Assembly: GCA_017427685.1 (NCBI GenBank)
Contig: JAFRSH010000006.1
Span: 1 to 64,000 of the forward strand
Length of the DNA stretch: 64,000 nucleotides
Direction: 5' to 3'
Source: Lachnospiraceae bacterium
GTDB lineage: Bacteria > Bacillota > Clostridia > Lachnospirales > Lachnospiraceae
Shown here: positions 14,691 through 23,367 of the stretch, one piece after another
Position numbering within the stretch: the first letter of the stretch is position 1
How the letters are laid out: each line of letters begins with the position of its first letter
Translations under genes and position numbers: made by a program
Notes under the pieces: model-generated
What the model saw: only the letters and a program-made list of their open reading frames with translations
Databases searched by the model: none
What the model was told of the DNA's origin: nothing

Positions 14691-15524
14691 TCACTTTACC
14701 CACCCGCGTATCATGCGGATCTCTTCTCTGTAGCCGTCGTCATCGCACGGTGTCTCGAGGATGAACGGCTTGTCCTTAAGCGCGGGGTGATTGACGATAC
14801 GTTTGAACGCTTCACTCCCGATATTGCCCTGTCCGATCTTCTCATGTCTGTCCTTGTGGGCAGCCAGAGGATTCTTGCTGTCGTTGATGTGGACCGCGCA
14901 AAGTCTCTCGAGTCCGATCACGTCATCGAAACGTTTTAAGACTCCGTCGAGGTCTTCCACGATATCGTAACCGCCGTCCCAAACATGGCAAGTGTCGAAG
15001 CAGACACCCAGTTCCTTGGGATTGCCGAGCCTGTCCATGATCTGCGCGAGCTCTTCGAATGTCCTGCCGACCTCACTGCCCTTCCCTGCCATCGTTTCAA
15101 GCAGGATCGTCGTCCGGATACCCGGTTCGAGTGCCTCTTTGAGGGCCTCGGATATAAGTCTGATCCCCTCTTCTTCTCCCTGTCCGACGTGCGAACCGGG
15201 ATGGAAATTGTAGTAGTTCCCGGGGATGTACTCCATCCTCTTGATGTCGTCCTTCAGCATGCTCAGAGAAAAAGCTCTGACATCCTCTCTGGCCGCGCAA
15301 AGATTCATGGTATAAGGAGCATGAGCAACAAGCTTGCCAAACCCGTGCTCACCTGCGAGCACAAGGAACTCCTTAACATCTTCGGGGTCGATGGTCTGCG
15401 CCGACCCTCCCCTCGGGTTGCGCGTAAAGAAAGCGAATGTATTGCCTCCCACATCAAGAGCTCTGTTTCCCATCGCCACGAAACTGCCCGACGAAGAAAC
15501 ATGATTTCCTATAAAGATCCCCAT
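14691..15524 (-). CDS. nfo: endonuclease IV (AP endonuclease)
   Basis: 277 residues from ATG 15524, preferred over in-frame codons further upstream because GAGGAAAAG directly precedes it and MGIFIGNHVSSSGSF is the family N-terminus. TIM-barrel zinc-site motifs are all present: HAPYTMNL, FHPGSHVGQG, ETMAGKGSE, CFDTCHVW, HINDSKN, DRHEKIGQGNIG and ETP near the end. The enzyme cuts 5' to abasic sites in base-excision repair. It starts 34 bases after the DHH phosphoesterase stop and probably shares its promoter; the PIN-like gene follows. Length is normal for the family. Confidence 0.95.
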   Translation of the reverse strand: MGIFIGNHVSSSGSFVAMGNRALDVGGNTFAFFTRNPRGGSAQTIDPEDVKEFLVLAGEHGFGKLVAHAPYTMNLCAAREDVRAFSLSMLKDDIKRMEYIPGNYYNFHPGSHVGQGEEEGIRLISEALKEALEPGIRTTILLETMAGKGSEVGRTFEELAQIMDRLGNPKELGVCFDTCHVWDGGYDIVEDLDGVLKRFDDVIGLERLCAVHINDSKNPLAAHKDRHEKIGQGNIGSEAFKRIVNHPALKDKPFILETPCDDDGYREEIRMIRGWVK

Positions 15525-15558
15525 CTTTTCCTCACTAAATGCCTTAACTGCGCCGATT

Positions 15559-16530
15559 TCAGATGTTGTCCCCCATGGCTTCCACAAATCTGTCGCGTAT
15601 CACGTCGTCTCTGAAGTTGCCGAGGTTCATGTATGCTTCCTTGGAAATAAATCCGCCGGCCATAGCGGCATGTCCTCCGCCGCTGCCGATGCCTTCAAGT
15701 GCTTTCCTTGCGATCTCGCCGGCATTGACTTCCGCCTTCTCGGAGCGGATAGAAAGCTTGACACCGTCCTCTCTCTCGCTGTAAACGATCGCAACCTCAA
15801 CCTCAACAAGTGAAAGGATGAAGTCCGAAAGTATCGCGATGAGCGCGTCGGGGCAGGCAAAGTCAACCTTCGAGAAGCCTGCGACTCCGTAGAGCTTGAC
15901 GTTCTCGATAGCCGCACCGTACGCCTGAAGGTCCTTGTACTCCATGTTGTTGCCTTCAAGTCTCAGAAGCGTCTCGTCGTCGATGTATTTAAAAAGGAAT
16001 TCGTAGGCCGTGATATCCTCGGCCGTCACTCCCCTTACGAACTGGAGCGTGTCCATCTTGATACCGTACAGCAGAGCCGTAGCGGTGTTGGTGTCGGGCT
16101 CGATGCCCAGATCCCTGTAATAGCCTGTGATGATCGTCGCACAAGCGCCCACGATCCTCTGATCGAAATATCTGTAATCTACCTGAACAAAAGTGGGATG
16201 ATGATCGATCGCGGCAATCTCTTCCCCCGTAACATCGAGGATATTGCCGGCGTTCTTCTGAGAATCAACACAGATAATGTAGTCGTCATCACGAAGATCC
16301 TTCGCGATGCTGTCATGCGAGAAAAGCTCGATACCGAAAGTCTCCACCATCTTTGTGGTGCTGAGCTTGTCTATCTTCCCGACATAGATGATCGTGGAAG
16401 CGATCCCGAAATTCTCGAAAAGCTTCTGCAAACCGTACGCCGAAGCGATCGCGTCGGGATCGGGGAAATTGTGTGTTTGGATGTAAACATGTTTTCCTTC
16501 GCAAATCTTGATCAGTTTTCTGACGTCCAT
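15559..16530 (-). CDS. DHH/DHHA1 phosphoesterase, NrnA-like
   Basis: 323 residues. The DHH domain shows HNFPDPDAIASAYG (motif I, metal Asp pair), ICVDSQ (motif II) and IDHHP (motif III). The DHHA1 domain ends in GSGGGHAAMAGGF, the nucleotide-binding loop. This is the architecture of nanoRNase/pAp phosphatase proteins that degrade 2-5 nt RNA and 3'-phosphoadenosine 5'-phosphate, and also pGpG or c-di-AMP products in some lineages. Given two EAL enzymes nearby that produce pGpG, a role in pGpG turnover is an attractive inference but not shown. The start is ATG 16530 after AGGAGG. First gene of a likely operon with nfo and the PIN-like protein. Confidence 0.85.
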   Translation of the reverse strand: MDVRKLIKICEGKHVYIQTHNFPDPDAIASAYGLQKLFENFGIASTIIYVGKIDKLSTTKMVETFGIELFSHDSIAKDLRDDDYIICVDSQKNAGNILDVTGEEIAAIDHHPTFVQVDYRYFDQRIVGACATIITGYYRDLGIEPDTNTATALLYGIKMDTLQFVRGVTAEDITAYEFLFKYIDDETLLRLEGNNMEYKDLQAYGAAIENVKLYGVAGFSKVDFACPDALIAILSDFILSLVEVEVAIVYSEREDGVKLSIRSEKAEVNAGEIARKALEGIGSGGGHAAMAGGFISKEAYMNLGNFRDDVIRDRFVEAMGDNI

Positions 16531-16566
16531 ATCGCGGGACCTCCTCCTTTAATTGACACTCCTGTA

Positions 16567-16572
16567 ATTATA
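16567..16572 (-). promoter_or_regulatory. extended -10 promoter of the DHH-nfo operon
   Basis: TGTTATAAT on minus is a perfect extended -10 (TATAAT at 16567-16572), 37 bases before the ATG. The -35 is weak (TTCATA, 16-base spacing). Confidence 0.55.
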
Positions 16573-16609
16573 ACACAGCGCCTGTATATATGAAAAGAAA
16601 AATGAACAA

Positions 16610-16631
16610 AGCGGTCAACAAACCGGCCGCT
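16610..16631 (-). terminator. weak terminator after pflA
   Basis: AGCGG/CCGCT stem with alternative pairings, followed on minus by TTTGTTCATTTTTC, 20 bases after the pflA stop. Confidence 0.4.
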
Positions 16632-16651
16632 AAATGATCATTGTTTTACCG

Positions 16652-17386
16652 TCATGCCCTGTATTCCGGCGGGATGAACCCGGTGAGCTCTTCCGCGCGG
16701 GCTGTGCTGCATTCCGGCACATCGGCAAGCGGGAACTCAATACCCAGAGCCTCATACTTGGGGATGCACATCTTGTGGAAAGGCAGAAGCTCGATGCGTT
16801 CAACGCCTCTGTAATGCCCGGCGATCTCAACGAGCTTCTCGATGTTCTCCCTGCTGTCGTTAATCCCGGGGGCGACCACGTGCCTGATCCAGATCCGCAC
16901 GCCGGCCGCGTCCGCTGCCCTAAGAAAGCTCTGCACATGCTCAAGGGAACCCTTAGTATAACGCTTATATCCACCTTCGTCGGTGAACTTGATATCGCAG
17001 AGTGTGATGTCGGTCTGAGCGAGCAGCTTATCAAGCTTCTCCCCAACGCATCCGTGACCCGACGTGTCGAGGCAGGTTGAGATACCCTCCTCACGCATCA
17101 GGCCGAAAAGCCCGGTAACAAACTCAGCCTGCATGAGCGGTTCACCGCCCGAAACAGTGAGACCGCCGTCCTTGCCGAAGTATGTTCTGTAGCGAAGGAC
17201 CTTCTCCGCGATCTCTTCGGGGGACCTTAGTTCTCCGCCTTCGGTCGTCCAAGTGTCCGGATTGTGGCAGTACGCGCATCGCATGGGGCAGCCCTGAAGG
17301 AACACGACACATCTGATGCCGGGTCCGTCAACGCCGCCCATACTCATGACGGAATGTATCCGTCCGACTGTTGCGTCACTTGTCAT
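16652..17386 (-). CDS. pflA: pyruvate formate-lyase activating enzyme
   Basis: 244 residues, a radical SAM enzyme that installs the glycyl radical on PflB. The cluster-binding motif C33-C37-C40 (GCPMRCAYCHNPDTW) and SAM-binding TVSGGEP are intact, with WIRHVVAPGIND and the ELLPFHK motif typical of PFL activases. ATG 17386 was chosen because it sits one base past the pflB TGA with GAGGGT seven bases upstream; an in-frame ATG at 17401 lacks a site. The overlap-like spacing implies translational coupling with pflB. Length is normal for the family. Confidence 0.95.
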   Translation of the reverse strand: MTSDATVGRIHSVMSMGGVDGPGIRCVVFLQGCPMRCAYCHNPDTWTTEGGELRSPEEIAEKVLRYRTYFGKDGGLTVSGGEPLMQAEFVTGLFGLMREEGISTCLDTSGHGCVGEKLDKLLAQTDITLCDIKFTDEGGYKRYTKGSLEHVQSFLRAADAAGVRIWIRHVVAPGINDSRENIEKLVEIAGHYRGVERIELLPFHKMCIPKYEALGIEFPLADVPECSTARAEELTGFIPPEYRA

Positions 17387-17387
17387 G

Positions 17388-19613
17388 TCAGATACCCTCA
17401 TGGAATGTTCTGCTGATAACTTCCTTCTTCTGCTCTGTTGTGAGCTTGTTGAAGAGGACCGCGTAGCCCGAAACTCTGATTGTGAGTGTCGGATACTTCT
17501 CGGGGTTCTCCATCGCGTCGATAAGGAGCTGTCTGTCGAGCACATTCACATTGAGATGATGCGCCTTGCGCGCGAAGTAACCGTCGAGGATGTTCTCAAG
17601 GTTGTCTCTTCTCTCCTCCCATGTGTGGCCGAGAGCCGAAGGGATGATCGAGAATGTATTGCTGATGCCGTCCTTACATGTCATGTAGGAAAGTTTTGAA
17701 ACAGAGTTAAGTGAAGCGAGCGCACCGTTCTTGTCCCTGCCGTGCATAGGGTTGGCACCGGGAGCGAAAGGCTCGCCTGCGCGTCTGCCGTCGGGGGTGT
17801 TGCCCGTCTTCTTGCCGTACATAACGTTCGAGGTGATGGTGAGGACAGAAAGCGTGTGCTCTGCGTTCCTGTAGGTAGGCACTTTCTTCAGTGCCTCGAG
17901 GAAGAGCTCTGTCTGCTCCACGGCGATAGCATCGACTCTGTCGTCATCGTTACCGTAGCAGGGGAATTCGCCCACTGTCTCGAAGTCCTTGATCAGTCCG
18001 TTCTCGTCACGGATAGCACGGACCTTGGCATATTTGATCGCGGAAAGCGAGTCGGTGAGTACCGAAAGTCCCGCAACACCGAACGCCATGTAGCGGTGAA
18101 CGTCGGTGTCGTGAAGTGCCATCTGTGTCTTCTCATAGGCATACTTATCATGCATGTAATGGATCATGTTCATGGCCTTAACATACGTGGACGCAAGCCA
18201 GTCACGATAGAAGCTCATACGCTCCATTACCTTGTCATAGTCGAGATACTCGTCCTCGTAAACGGGCATCTCGGGTCCGATCTGCATATCATAACGCTCA
18301 TCCTTGCCGCCGTTAAGGCTCATGAGGAGGAGCTTAGCGAGGTTGGCGCGTGCGCCGAAGAACTGCATATCCTTGCCGAGGCGCATTGCGGAAACGCAGC
18401 ATGCGATTCCGTAGTCGTCGCCGTAGATCGGTCTCATAAGGTCATCGTTCTCGTACTGGATCGCATGTGTATCGCACGAAACCTTCGCGCAGAAGTCCTT
18501 GAAGCCCTTAGGGAGATCCTTCGACCAGAGTACCGTGAGGTTGGGCTCTGCGGAGGGTCCGAGTGTGTAAAGCGTGTTGAGGATCCTGAAGGATGTCCTC
18601 GAAACAAGAGTCGAGCCGTCAAGCGCCATACCGCCGACGGATTCGGTGATCCACATGGGGTCGCCGGCGAAGAGTTCGTTGTACTCGGGAGTGCGCAGGT
18701 GTCTTGCCATACGAAGCTTCATGACGAAATCGTCGATGATCTCCTGAATGCCGCTCTCCGTGTACTTTCCTTCTCTTAGATCTCTCTCGAAGTAGATGTC
18801 AAGGAATGTGGAAACACGACCGAGACTCATTGCGGCGCCGTTCTGCTCCTTGATGGCTCCGAGGTATCCGAAATAAAGCCACTGAACGGCTTCTTTAGAG
18901 TCTTTTGCGGGACTACTGATATCGATATCGTAAAGAAGAGCCATGTCCTTTAACTTACCGAGGAAGTTGATCTGCTGGTAAAGCTCCTCAAGACGTCTGA
19001 TCGTCTCTGCATCGCAGGGGTTCGATGCGAGGGCTTCCTTGTCCTTCTTCTTTTCTTCGATAAGTCTGTCGACTCCGTAAAGAGCGACTCTGCGGTAGTC
19101 GCCGATGATCCTTCCTCTGCCGTACGCATCGGGAAGGCCTGTGATGATCCCGGCATGACGTGCCTTGCGGATCTCTTCGTTGTATACACGGAATACTCCG
19201 TCGTTGTGGGTCGTTCTGTAGAGGAATTCCTCCTCAACCTTCTCCGAAAGCTCGTAGCCGTATGCCTGGCAAGCCTTACGTGTCATGTTGAGTCCGCCGA
19301 AGGGGTTAACTCCGCGGCGAAGAGGTCTGTCGGTCTGAAGTCCGACGATAAGCTCGTTCTCCTTGTCAAGGTATCCGGGCTTGTAGTTGAGAAGTGATGT
19401 AACGTGCTGTGTGTCGATGTCGAGCACTCCTCCGAATCTCATCTCGAGCTCGAAGAGACCGTCAAGCTTGTGGCTGAGCTTCTTGGTCCTCTCGGTCGCT
19501 CCTTCGAGGAACGAGTCGTCGCCCTCGTAAGAGATGTGGTTGTTGATGATGAAATCTCTAACATCGATCGTTTCCTGCCATTTTGTACCCTTAAAACCGT
19601 TCCAGGCTTCCAT
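17388..19613 (-). CDS. pflB: formate C-acetyltransferase (pyruvate formate-lyase)
   Basis: 741 residues from ATG 19613 (AAAGGAG upstream; protein begins [12 protein letters not shown]). It converts pyruvate and CoA to acetyl-CoA and formate in anaerobic fermentation. The active-site pair Cys405-Cys406 (GIACCVSAM) and the glycyl-radical loop at Gly716 (RVSGYAV) are intact, as are [20 protein letters not shown] and substrate-site text. The length is close to that of well-studied PflB (about 740-760). pflA follows immediately. The leader upstream is unusually long (about 400 bases to the next gene) with several hairpins, so transcription or attenuation control is possible. Confidence 0.97.
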   Translation of the reverse strand: MEAWNGFKGTKWQETIDVRDFIINNHISYEGDDSFLEGATERTKKLSHKLDGLFELEMRFGGVLDIDTQHVTSLLNYKPGYLDKENELIVGLQTDRPLRRGVNPFGGLNMTRKACQAYGYELSEKVEEEFLYRTTHNDGVFRVYNEEIRKARHAGIITGLPDAYGRGRIIGDYRRVALYGVDRLIEEKKKDKEALASNPCDAETIRRLEELYQQINFLGKLKDMALLYDIDISSPAKDSKEAVQWLYFGYLGAIKEQNGAAMSLGRVSTFLDIYFERDLREGKYTESGIQEIIDDFVMKLRMARHLRTPEYNELFAGDPMWITESVGGMALDGSTLVSRTSFRILNTLYTLGPSAEPNLTVLWSKDLPKGFKDFCAKVSCDTHAIQYENDDLMRPIYGDDYGIACCVSAMRLGKDMQFFGARANLAKLLLMSLNGGKDERYDMQIGPEMPVYEDEYLDYDKVMERMSFYRDWLASTYVKAMNMIHYMHDKYAYEKTQMALHDTDVHRYMAFGVAGLSVLTDSLSAIKYAKVRAIRDENGLIKDFETVGEFPCYGNDDDRVDAIAVEQTELFLEALKKVPTYRNAEHTLSVLTITSNVMYGKKTGNTPDGRRAGEPFAPGANPMHGRDKNGALASLNSVSKLSYMTCKDGISNTFSIIPSALGHTWEERRDNLENILDGYFARKAHHLNVNVLDRQLLIDAMENPEKYPTLTIRVSGYAVLFNKLTTEQKKEVISRTFHEGI

Positions 19614-19740
19614 GATCAAACTCCTTTCACGCATTTCGGACTCTCCTGTCCGCTCCGCTGCTGCCAATGAACCCGTCTCGCCTCTCCGGGGAGTCCGAAG
19701 TTCAAATCGATAATCATCTCGCCCTTCTTAAATTAAAGAA

Positions 19741-19764
19741 GGGCAACTTCCAAGGAAGTTGCCC
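19741..19764 (-). terminator. hairpin in the pflB leader, terminator-like
   Basis: An 11 bp perfect stem GGGCAACTTCC/GGAAGTTGCCC with a 2-base gap, followed on minus by TTCTTTAATTT. It lies 128 bases upstream of pflB, downstream of the CheY terminator, so it may be an attenuator. Confidence 0.5.
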
Positions 19765-19937
19765 AGACGGTCGGCATAAAATATACCTAAAGGTATACGA
19801 CGATCCCACGTGGTGAACTCCACTGATCCGTCAGGGGTCGTCTTTATATTTCACAGCGTCCCTCACATTCGCAATCCGCTCCGCTTCTTGCTCATGTTGC
19901 GGGACTGTGTTGCTGTTTCACAGCAACATGCCGGCTC

Positions 19938-19974
19938 AAAAATCACATTAAAAGCAAGCTTTTATGTGATTTTT
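19938..19974 (-). terminator. terminator of the CheY-like gene
   Basis: AAAAATCACAT pairs with ATGTGATTTTT around an AAAAGC/GCTTTT inner stem, 38 bases after the stop at 20013. A-T rich arms give a T tract on minus. Confidence 0.7.
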
Positions 19975-20012
19975 ATCCGCCGTCAAGGCTGTGATCATCA
20001 ACTACATTTTTA

Positions 20013-20366
20013 TCACATCTTGTTGATAACTGCAAGTATAGCTTCTGACTCAAAAGGCTTTGTAACGAATTCGGATGCGCCGAGCTTGAGAGCATCAACC
20101 ATGTTGGTGTGCTGTCCGGCTGCGGTGACCATCACGATCCTTGCCGAGCTGTCAACTTCCTTGATGGCCTTCAGAGCCTGAAGTCCGTCCATGACAGGCA
20201 TTGTGATATCAAGTGTAGTGATATCGGGCGAAAGCTCTTTGAACTTTGTGAGGCCGTCCATACCGTCGGTTGCCTCGCCTATAACTTCATGTCCACCCTC
20301 TTCGAGGATAGTCTTGAGAACCTTACGAGATGTTCTCGAATCATCCACGATCAAAATCTTAGCCAT
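20013..20366 (-). CDS. CheY-like single-domain response regulator
   Basis: 117 residues forming only a receiver domain: D8-D9 acidic pair, phospho-acceptor D53 (TLDITMPVMDG), T81 and K103 (TKPF). There is no output domain, so it acts by protein contact as CheY does. ATG 20366 follows AAGGGGGAA. It is 18 bases downstream of the CheX-like gene. CheX-type proteins dephosphorylate CheY-P, so the pair probably forms a small signalling module. Whether it targets a flagellar switch cannot be told, since no flagellar or kinase gene is in the window. Confidence 0.88.
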   Translation of the reverse strand: MAKILIVDDSRTSRKVLKTILEEGGHEVIGEATDGMDGLTKFKELSPDITTLDITMPVMDGLQALKAIKEVDSSARIVMVTAAGQHTNMVDALKLGASEFVTKPFESEAILAVINKM

Positions 20367-20384
20367 AATGTTCCCCCTTATTGA

Positions 20385-21269
20385 TTATATAGAAATTGTA
20401 GAACCAAATGCGCACATGAGCACAACTTCCTGACCGGAAATGTAAACGGGCATCTTCACAAGACGATCCGCGCTGACCTTAACGAGTCCGTTCCTGTACG
20501 AAGGAGGAAGCATGTCGAGCTTCACCTTGGAAGCGATACCTGTTGCGAAAAGACCGTTGATACAGTTGATGAATTCGGCAACGGAATCAAGAGCGTCGAG
20601 ATCGACCTCAGGGAATTCCTCCTTGCCGAAAGGTACGGCGATCGAAAGAAGTGACTTGCCGTTGCCTCCGAACGAGAGACCTGCGGCTCTGTCGCCGCGA
20701 AGATTCTGGACAGCCGCACCGTCGAAGCTTTCGTTACGTCCCCATGAAGCGCTTCCGATGTACGCATCGCTGTCGATAAGTCTGATGATGGTTCTTACAG
20801 CAACGCTTATGTACTCGATCTGAATAGGATCCGTTCCCTCCGGAACAAACAGAGGCACGATCCTGTCAGCATCGCCCGACTTGATGGACTCCATGTCCGT
20901 TGCTGTAAAGCCGAGTTCCTTCTGATAGTCAAGGAATGCCTTCTCGAATGCTTCGAGTGTTAAGAATCCGTTGTCTGTGATCGCCTGTGCGAATGTAAGA
21001 TACTGATTGCCCTGAAGACCTAAGAGACGTCCTACCTGGTCGTCTGTTAAATACCCCTTTTCAACGGCAATATCTCCGAATCTCTTGTCCATGACTGCCT
21101 GAAGCTTGTTAACCTCTGCTGCTTCCTCTACCGTCATGAGTTTCTCAGAAACTGCGATAAGACCAAGCTTAACGCGAACCTTCTTCTGTGATTCGATAGC
21201 CTGTCCAAGCTGCTCCCCACTTATCAGTCCCTTTCTGACAAGATAGTTTCCAAAAAGCTGATTCACCAT
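20385..21269 (-). CDS. CheX-like chemotaxis phosphatase-fold protein with N-terminal helical repeats
   Basis: 294 residues in two parts. The C-terminal ~150 residues match CheX: DSVAEFIN (D-x3-E-x2-N) with a Pro about 20 residues later, the active-site pattern of CheC/CheX phosphatases, then a beta-rich end. The N-terminal ~125 residues carry two or three copies of a helical motif (GNYLVRKGLISGEQLGQAI, then GDIAVEKGYLTDDQVGRLL, then AQAITDNGFLTLEAFEKAF), like modules seen in GspE/PilB N-termini, which can bind c-di-GMP or mediate contacts. ATG 21269 has AAAGGAGAG upstream. It heads a two-gene unit with the CheY-like gene. c-di-GMP binding by the N-terminus is speculation, but the neighbourhood has two EAL enzymes. 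Confidence 0.78.
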   Translation of the reverse strand: MVNQLFGNYLVRKGLISGEQLGQAIESQKKVRVKLGLIAVSEKLMTVEEAAEVNKLQAVMDKRFGDIAVEKGYLTDDQVGRLLGLQGNQYLTFAQAITDNGFLTLEAFEKAFLDYQKELGFTATDMESIKSGDADRIVPLFVPEGTDPIQIEYISVAVRTIIRLIDSDAYIGSASWGRNESFDGAAVQNLRGDRAAGLSFGGNGKSLLSIAVPFGKEEFPEVDLDALDSVAEFINCINGLFATGIASKVKLDMLPPSYRNGLVKVSADRLVKMPVYISGQEVVLMCAFGSTISI

Positions 21270-21313
21270 ATTGCAGCTACTCTCCTTTCAAAACAAAAAT
21301 ACTTCTTGTGCTC

Positions 21314-21343
21314 ATTATACTATAAGAAAAATGCCTTTGTAAA
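21314..21343 (-). promoter_or_regulatory. promoter of the CheX-CheY unit
   Basis: TTTACA (21338-21343), an 18-base spacer and TATAAT (21314-21319) on minus, placed directly after the RNase G stop. Confidence 0.7.
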
Positions 21344-21348
21344 GCCGT

Positions 21349-22530
21349 TTACGGTTGTTGTGCGAGCGGTTTTCGCGTCTTTTTCCTTGTGATCTCCACG
21401 AGATTGAGTTTTGTCATGTCGACAACCCTTGTGGGGATCCTGTCATTCTTGCAGAGTTCCCTGAGTTCCTTCATAAGCAGCTCTCTGTGTTCCTCGAGTG
21501 TCATGTCGATAAAATCAACGATTATGATGCCCGAAAGATTCCTGAGCCTGATCTGTTTGGCCACTTCCCTCGCGGCTTCGATGTTGATCCTGAAGAATGT
21601 TTCCTGCTGACCCTTCTTGCCGCTGACAGCCTTGCCCGTATTCACGTCGATCACGGTGCAGGCTTCCGTAGGCTGGATCACGAGGAAGGCCCCGCTCTTC
21701 ATCCATACGCGTTCCTGCATAGCCTCGTCGATCTTGTCCTTAAGCCTGTAGAGTCCGCCGAGTCCGAGGGGTTCCTCTTTGTCGCAGAGCTCGACCTTTT
21801 CAATGTCTTCGGGCTGCGCGGTGTTCATGTACTCCATAACGGAGTCATAGATCTCACTGTCGTTTATCCTGATACGGTCGAGTCCGGAGCCCGACAGATC
21901 TCTGATCGCCCAGATGTACGAGGGCTTGGTCTTGTAGAGGAGTGAAAAAGGACTCCTGTGGACGCCTTCCCTCACGAGCTTGTCGTAGATCTCGAGAAGG
22001 TTCATGGCTTCCGCTCTGATGGTTTCCTCGTCGCAGTACAGAGCGTTCGTCCTCACGATGAAACCGCACTCCTCGCGCGCGAAGGTTTCAACGATCGCCT
22101 TGAGTCTGGCTCTCTCTTCGGAATCCTCGACCTTTTTCGAGATGCCGACCACGGATCTGCCGTGAACGAGCACCAGGTACCTGCCGGTCAGACAGAAATC
22201 GGCCGTTGCCTGCGGTGCCTTAAGTGCGCTTCCTTCTTTGGTGATCTGGACGATGATCTCGTCGCCGACCTTGATGGGTCCCGAACGGCTCGGCCCCGAG
22301 CGGACGGGATTGACGACTTCGTCGAGAGAAAGATAACACATCAAGCCGCCTTCGATCTCAACAAAGGCAGCGTTAATGTTGGCGATGATGTTCTTGACTT
22401 TTCCGAGGTAGATCTTTCCGAGCAGCTCGCCGCCCTCAAGGTCTTCGATCTGTGCTTCAACAAGCTCGTTCCCGTCGAACAAGCCCGTGATCACTTTTTC
22501 CCCGTCTTTTACGATCACCAGATCTTTCAC
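21349..22530 (-). CDS. rng: ribonuclease G/E family
   Basis: 393 residues starting with GTG 22530 after AAGGGGATT. An S1-type RNA-binding domain (about 35-115: GKIYLGKVKNI, AAFVEIEGG) precedes the catalytic core. Metal-site motifs VIDVNTGK and IIVDFIDM are intact, as is the 5'-sensor text around FIVRTNA. The length fits short RNase G rather than RNase E, and the Cys pair of the zinc-link is absent, which is common in short forms. It functions in rRNA maturation and mRNA decay. It is the third gene of a run with the TIGR03960 and DUF2344 genes (15-base gap). The ribosomal-protein genes rplU-rpmA that often follow rng are not here. Confidence 0.93.
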   Translation of the reverse strand: MKDLVIVKDGEKVITGLFDGNELVEAQIEDLEGGELLGKIYLGKVKNIIANINAAFVEIEGGLMCYLSLDEVVNPVRSGPSRSGPIKVGDEIIVQITKEGSALKAPQATADFCLTGRYLVLVHGRSVVGISKKVEDSEERARLKAIVETFAREECGFIVRTNALYCDEETIRAEAMNLLEIYDKLVREGVHRSPFSLLYKTKPSYIWAIRDLSGSGLDRIRINDSEIYDSVMEYMNTAQPEDIEKVELCDKEEPLGLGGLYRLKDKIDEAMQERVWMKSGAFLVIQPTEACTVIDVNTGKAVSGKKGQQETFFRINIEAAREVAKQIRLRNLSGIIIVDFIDMTLEEHRELLMKELRELCKNDRIPTRVVDMTKLNLVEITRKKTRKPLAQQP

Positions 22531-22545
22531 TTCAATCCCCTTACT

Positions 22546-23352
22546 TTATGATTCAAGGGGAACCAGTCTGTCTTCCCCTTTGTATGTCTCCATCCTGTGC
22601 AGAGCAAATGCATGCTTGTTGTACATAGTCCCAAGCGTCTCGCAGAGCGCTTCCGTCACGAGCCCGGGCTTAATGTTGAAGGCCGATCCCGAAGCCACGC
22701 ACACGAAGAACTTTCTGCCGTTTTCAAAGGTGTCGGCATGTGCCGTGTTATCAATTCCTTCGGCGAACACTCTCGCGATCCCGGGGACTCCCGCGAAAGC
22801 GGGATCCGCAGGTTCAAGGAACGCATCACCCGGCGCATAGATCCTGTAGATGAACGGCTTGATGTCCGTTTCGGCTGTAGTCTTCTTGGTACTCTTTTCA
22901 ACCACGATGCTGTCACGTGAGTACAGTCTGCGGATCGCATCACGCACCTCTTCCTCCGTGGGAACGGCATCGTAACCGTCTTTCCATGATATCATATATT
23001 CGGCGGCAGATACAAGCGACATCAGGCTCTGAGCACGTGTCCCTTCGGGTACCTCAGGGAGAACCTTGCACGAGATTATCTCAAAGCCTTCACTCGTCTG
23101 TGCGCGCATCCTCTCGAGCACTTCCGAGGGGTCCATTTCCTCTGTAAAATCGACCTCCATGTATTCGGCATCGCTCGATACTCCCAGTGAGAGTGGATGA
23201 GCAAACGTCATGATCTGATGGGGTGTAAAGCCCTGTGAGTACCTCACAGGGAGGTCCGCTCTTCTGATGACCTTCTGGAAGTATCTCATGACATCAAGAT
23301 GTCCGATGAATCTGAGTGCCCCGTACTTGGCGAATCTAATCCTTAGCGTCAT
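22546..23352 (-). CDS. DUF2344/TIGR03936 radical-SAM-associated protein
   Basis: 268 residues. The N-terminus (LRIRFAKYGALRFIGHLDVMRYFQKVIRRADLPVRYSQGF, positions 3-42) is diagnostic of TIGR03936/DUF2344, a partner nearly always encoded beside, or fused to, the TIGR03960 radical SAM protein. No catalytic motif is known. ATG 23352 follows AGGAGG at optimal spacing. It lies 15 bases after the radical SAM gene and 15 bases before rng, so the three form an operon. The link to RNase G suggests an RNA- or ribosome-related modification, which remains inference. Confidence 0.9.
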   Translation of the reverse strand: MTLRIRFAKYGALRFIGHLDVMRYFQKVIRRADLPVRYSQGFTPHQIMTFAHPLSLGVSSDAEYMEVDFTEEMDPSEVLERMRAQTSEGFEIISCKVLPEVPEGTRAQSLMSLVSAAEYMISWKDGYDAVPTEEEVRDAIRRLYSRDSIVVEKSTKKTTAETDIKPFIYRIYAPGDAFLEPADPAFAGVPGIARVFAEGIDNTAHADTFENGRKFFVCVASGSAFNIKPGLVTEALCETLGTMYNKHAFALHRMETYKGEDRLVPLES

Positions 23353-23367
23353 GACGCCTCCTGTTCT

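Larger units (their letters stand above)
19614..20012 (-). other. long structured gap upstream of pflB
   Basis: About 400 bases without a full gene. It contains the pflB ribosome site, the 19741-19764 hairpin, a TATACCTAAAGGTATA palindrome (19782-19798), a GACGA-CCC/GGGGTCGTC pairing around 19799-19842 with an inner GTGG/CCAC stem, a TGTTGCTGT/ACAGCAACA hairpin (about 19908-19928) and the CheY terminator. A short stretch (about 19835-19910) reads EQEAERIANVRDAVKYKDDP on minus before a stop, possibly a gene remnant. I see no recognisable Rex or Fnr site. Confidence 0.4.
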
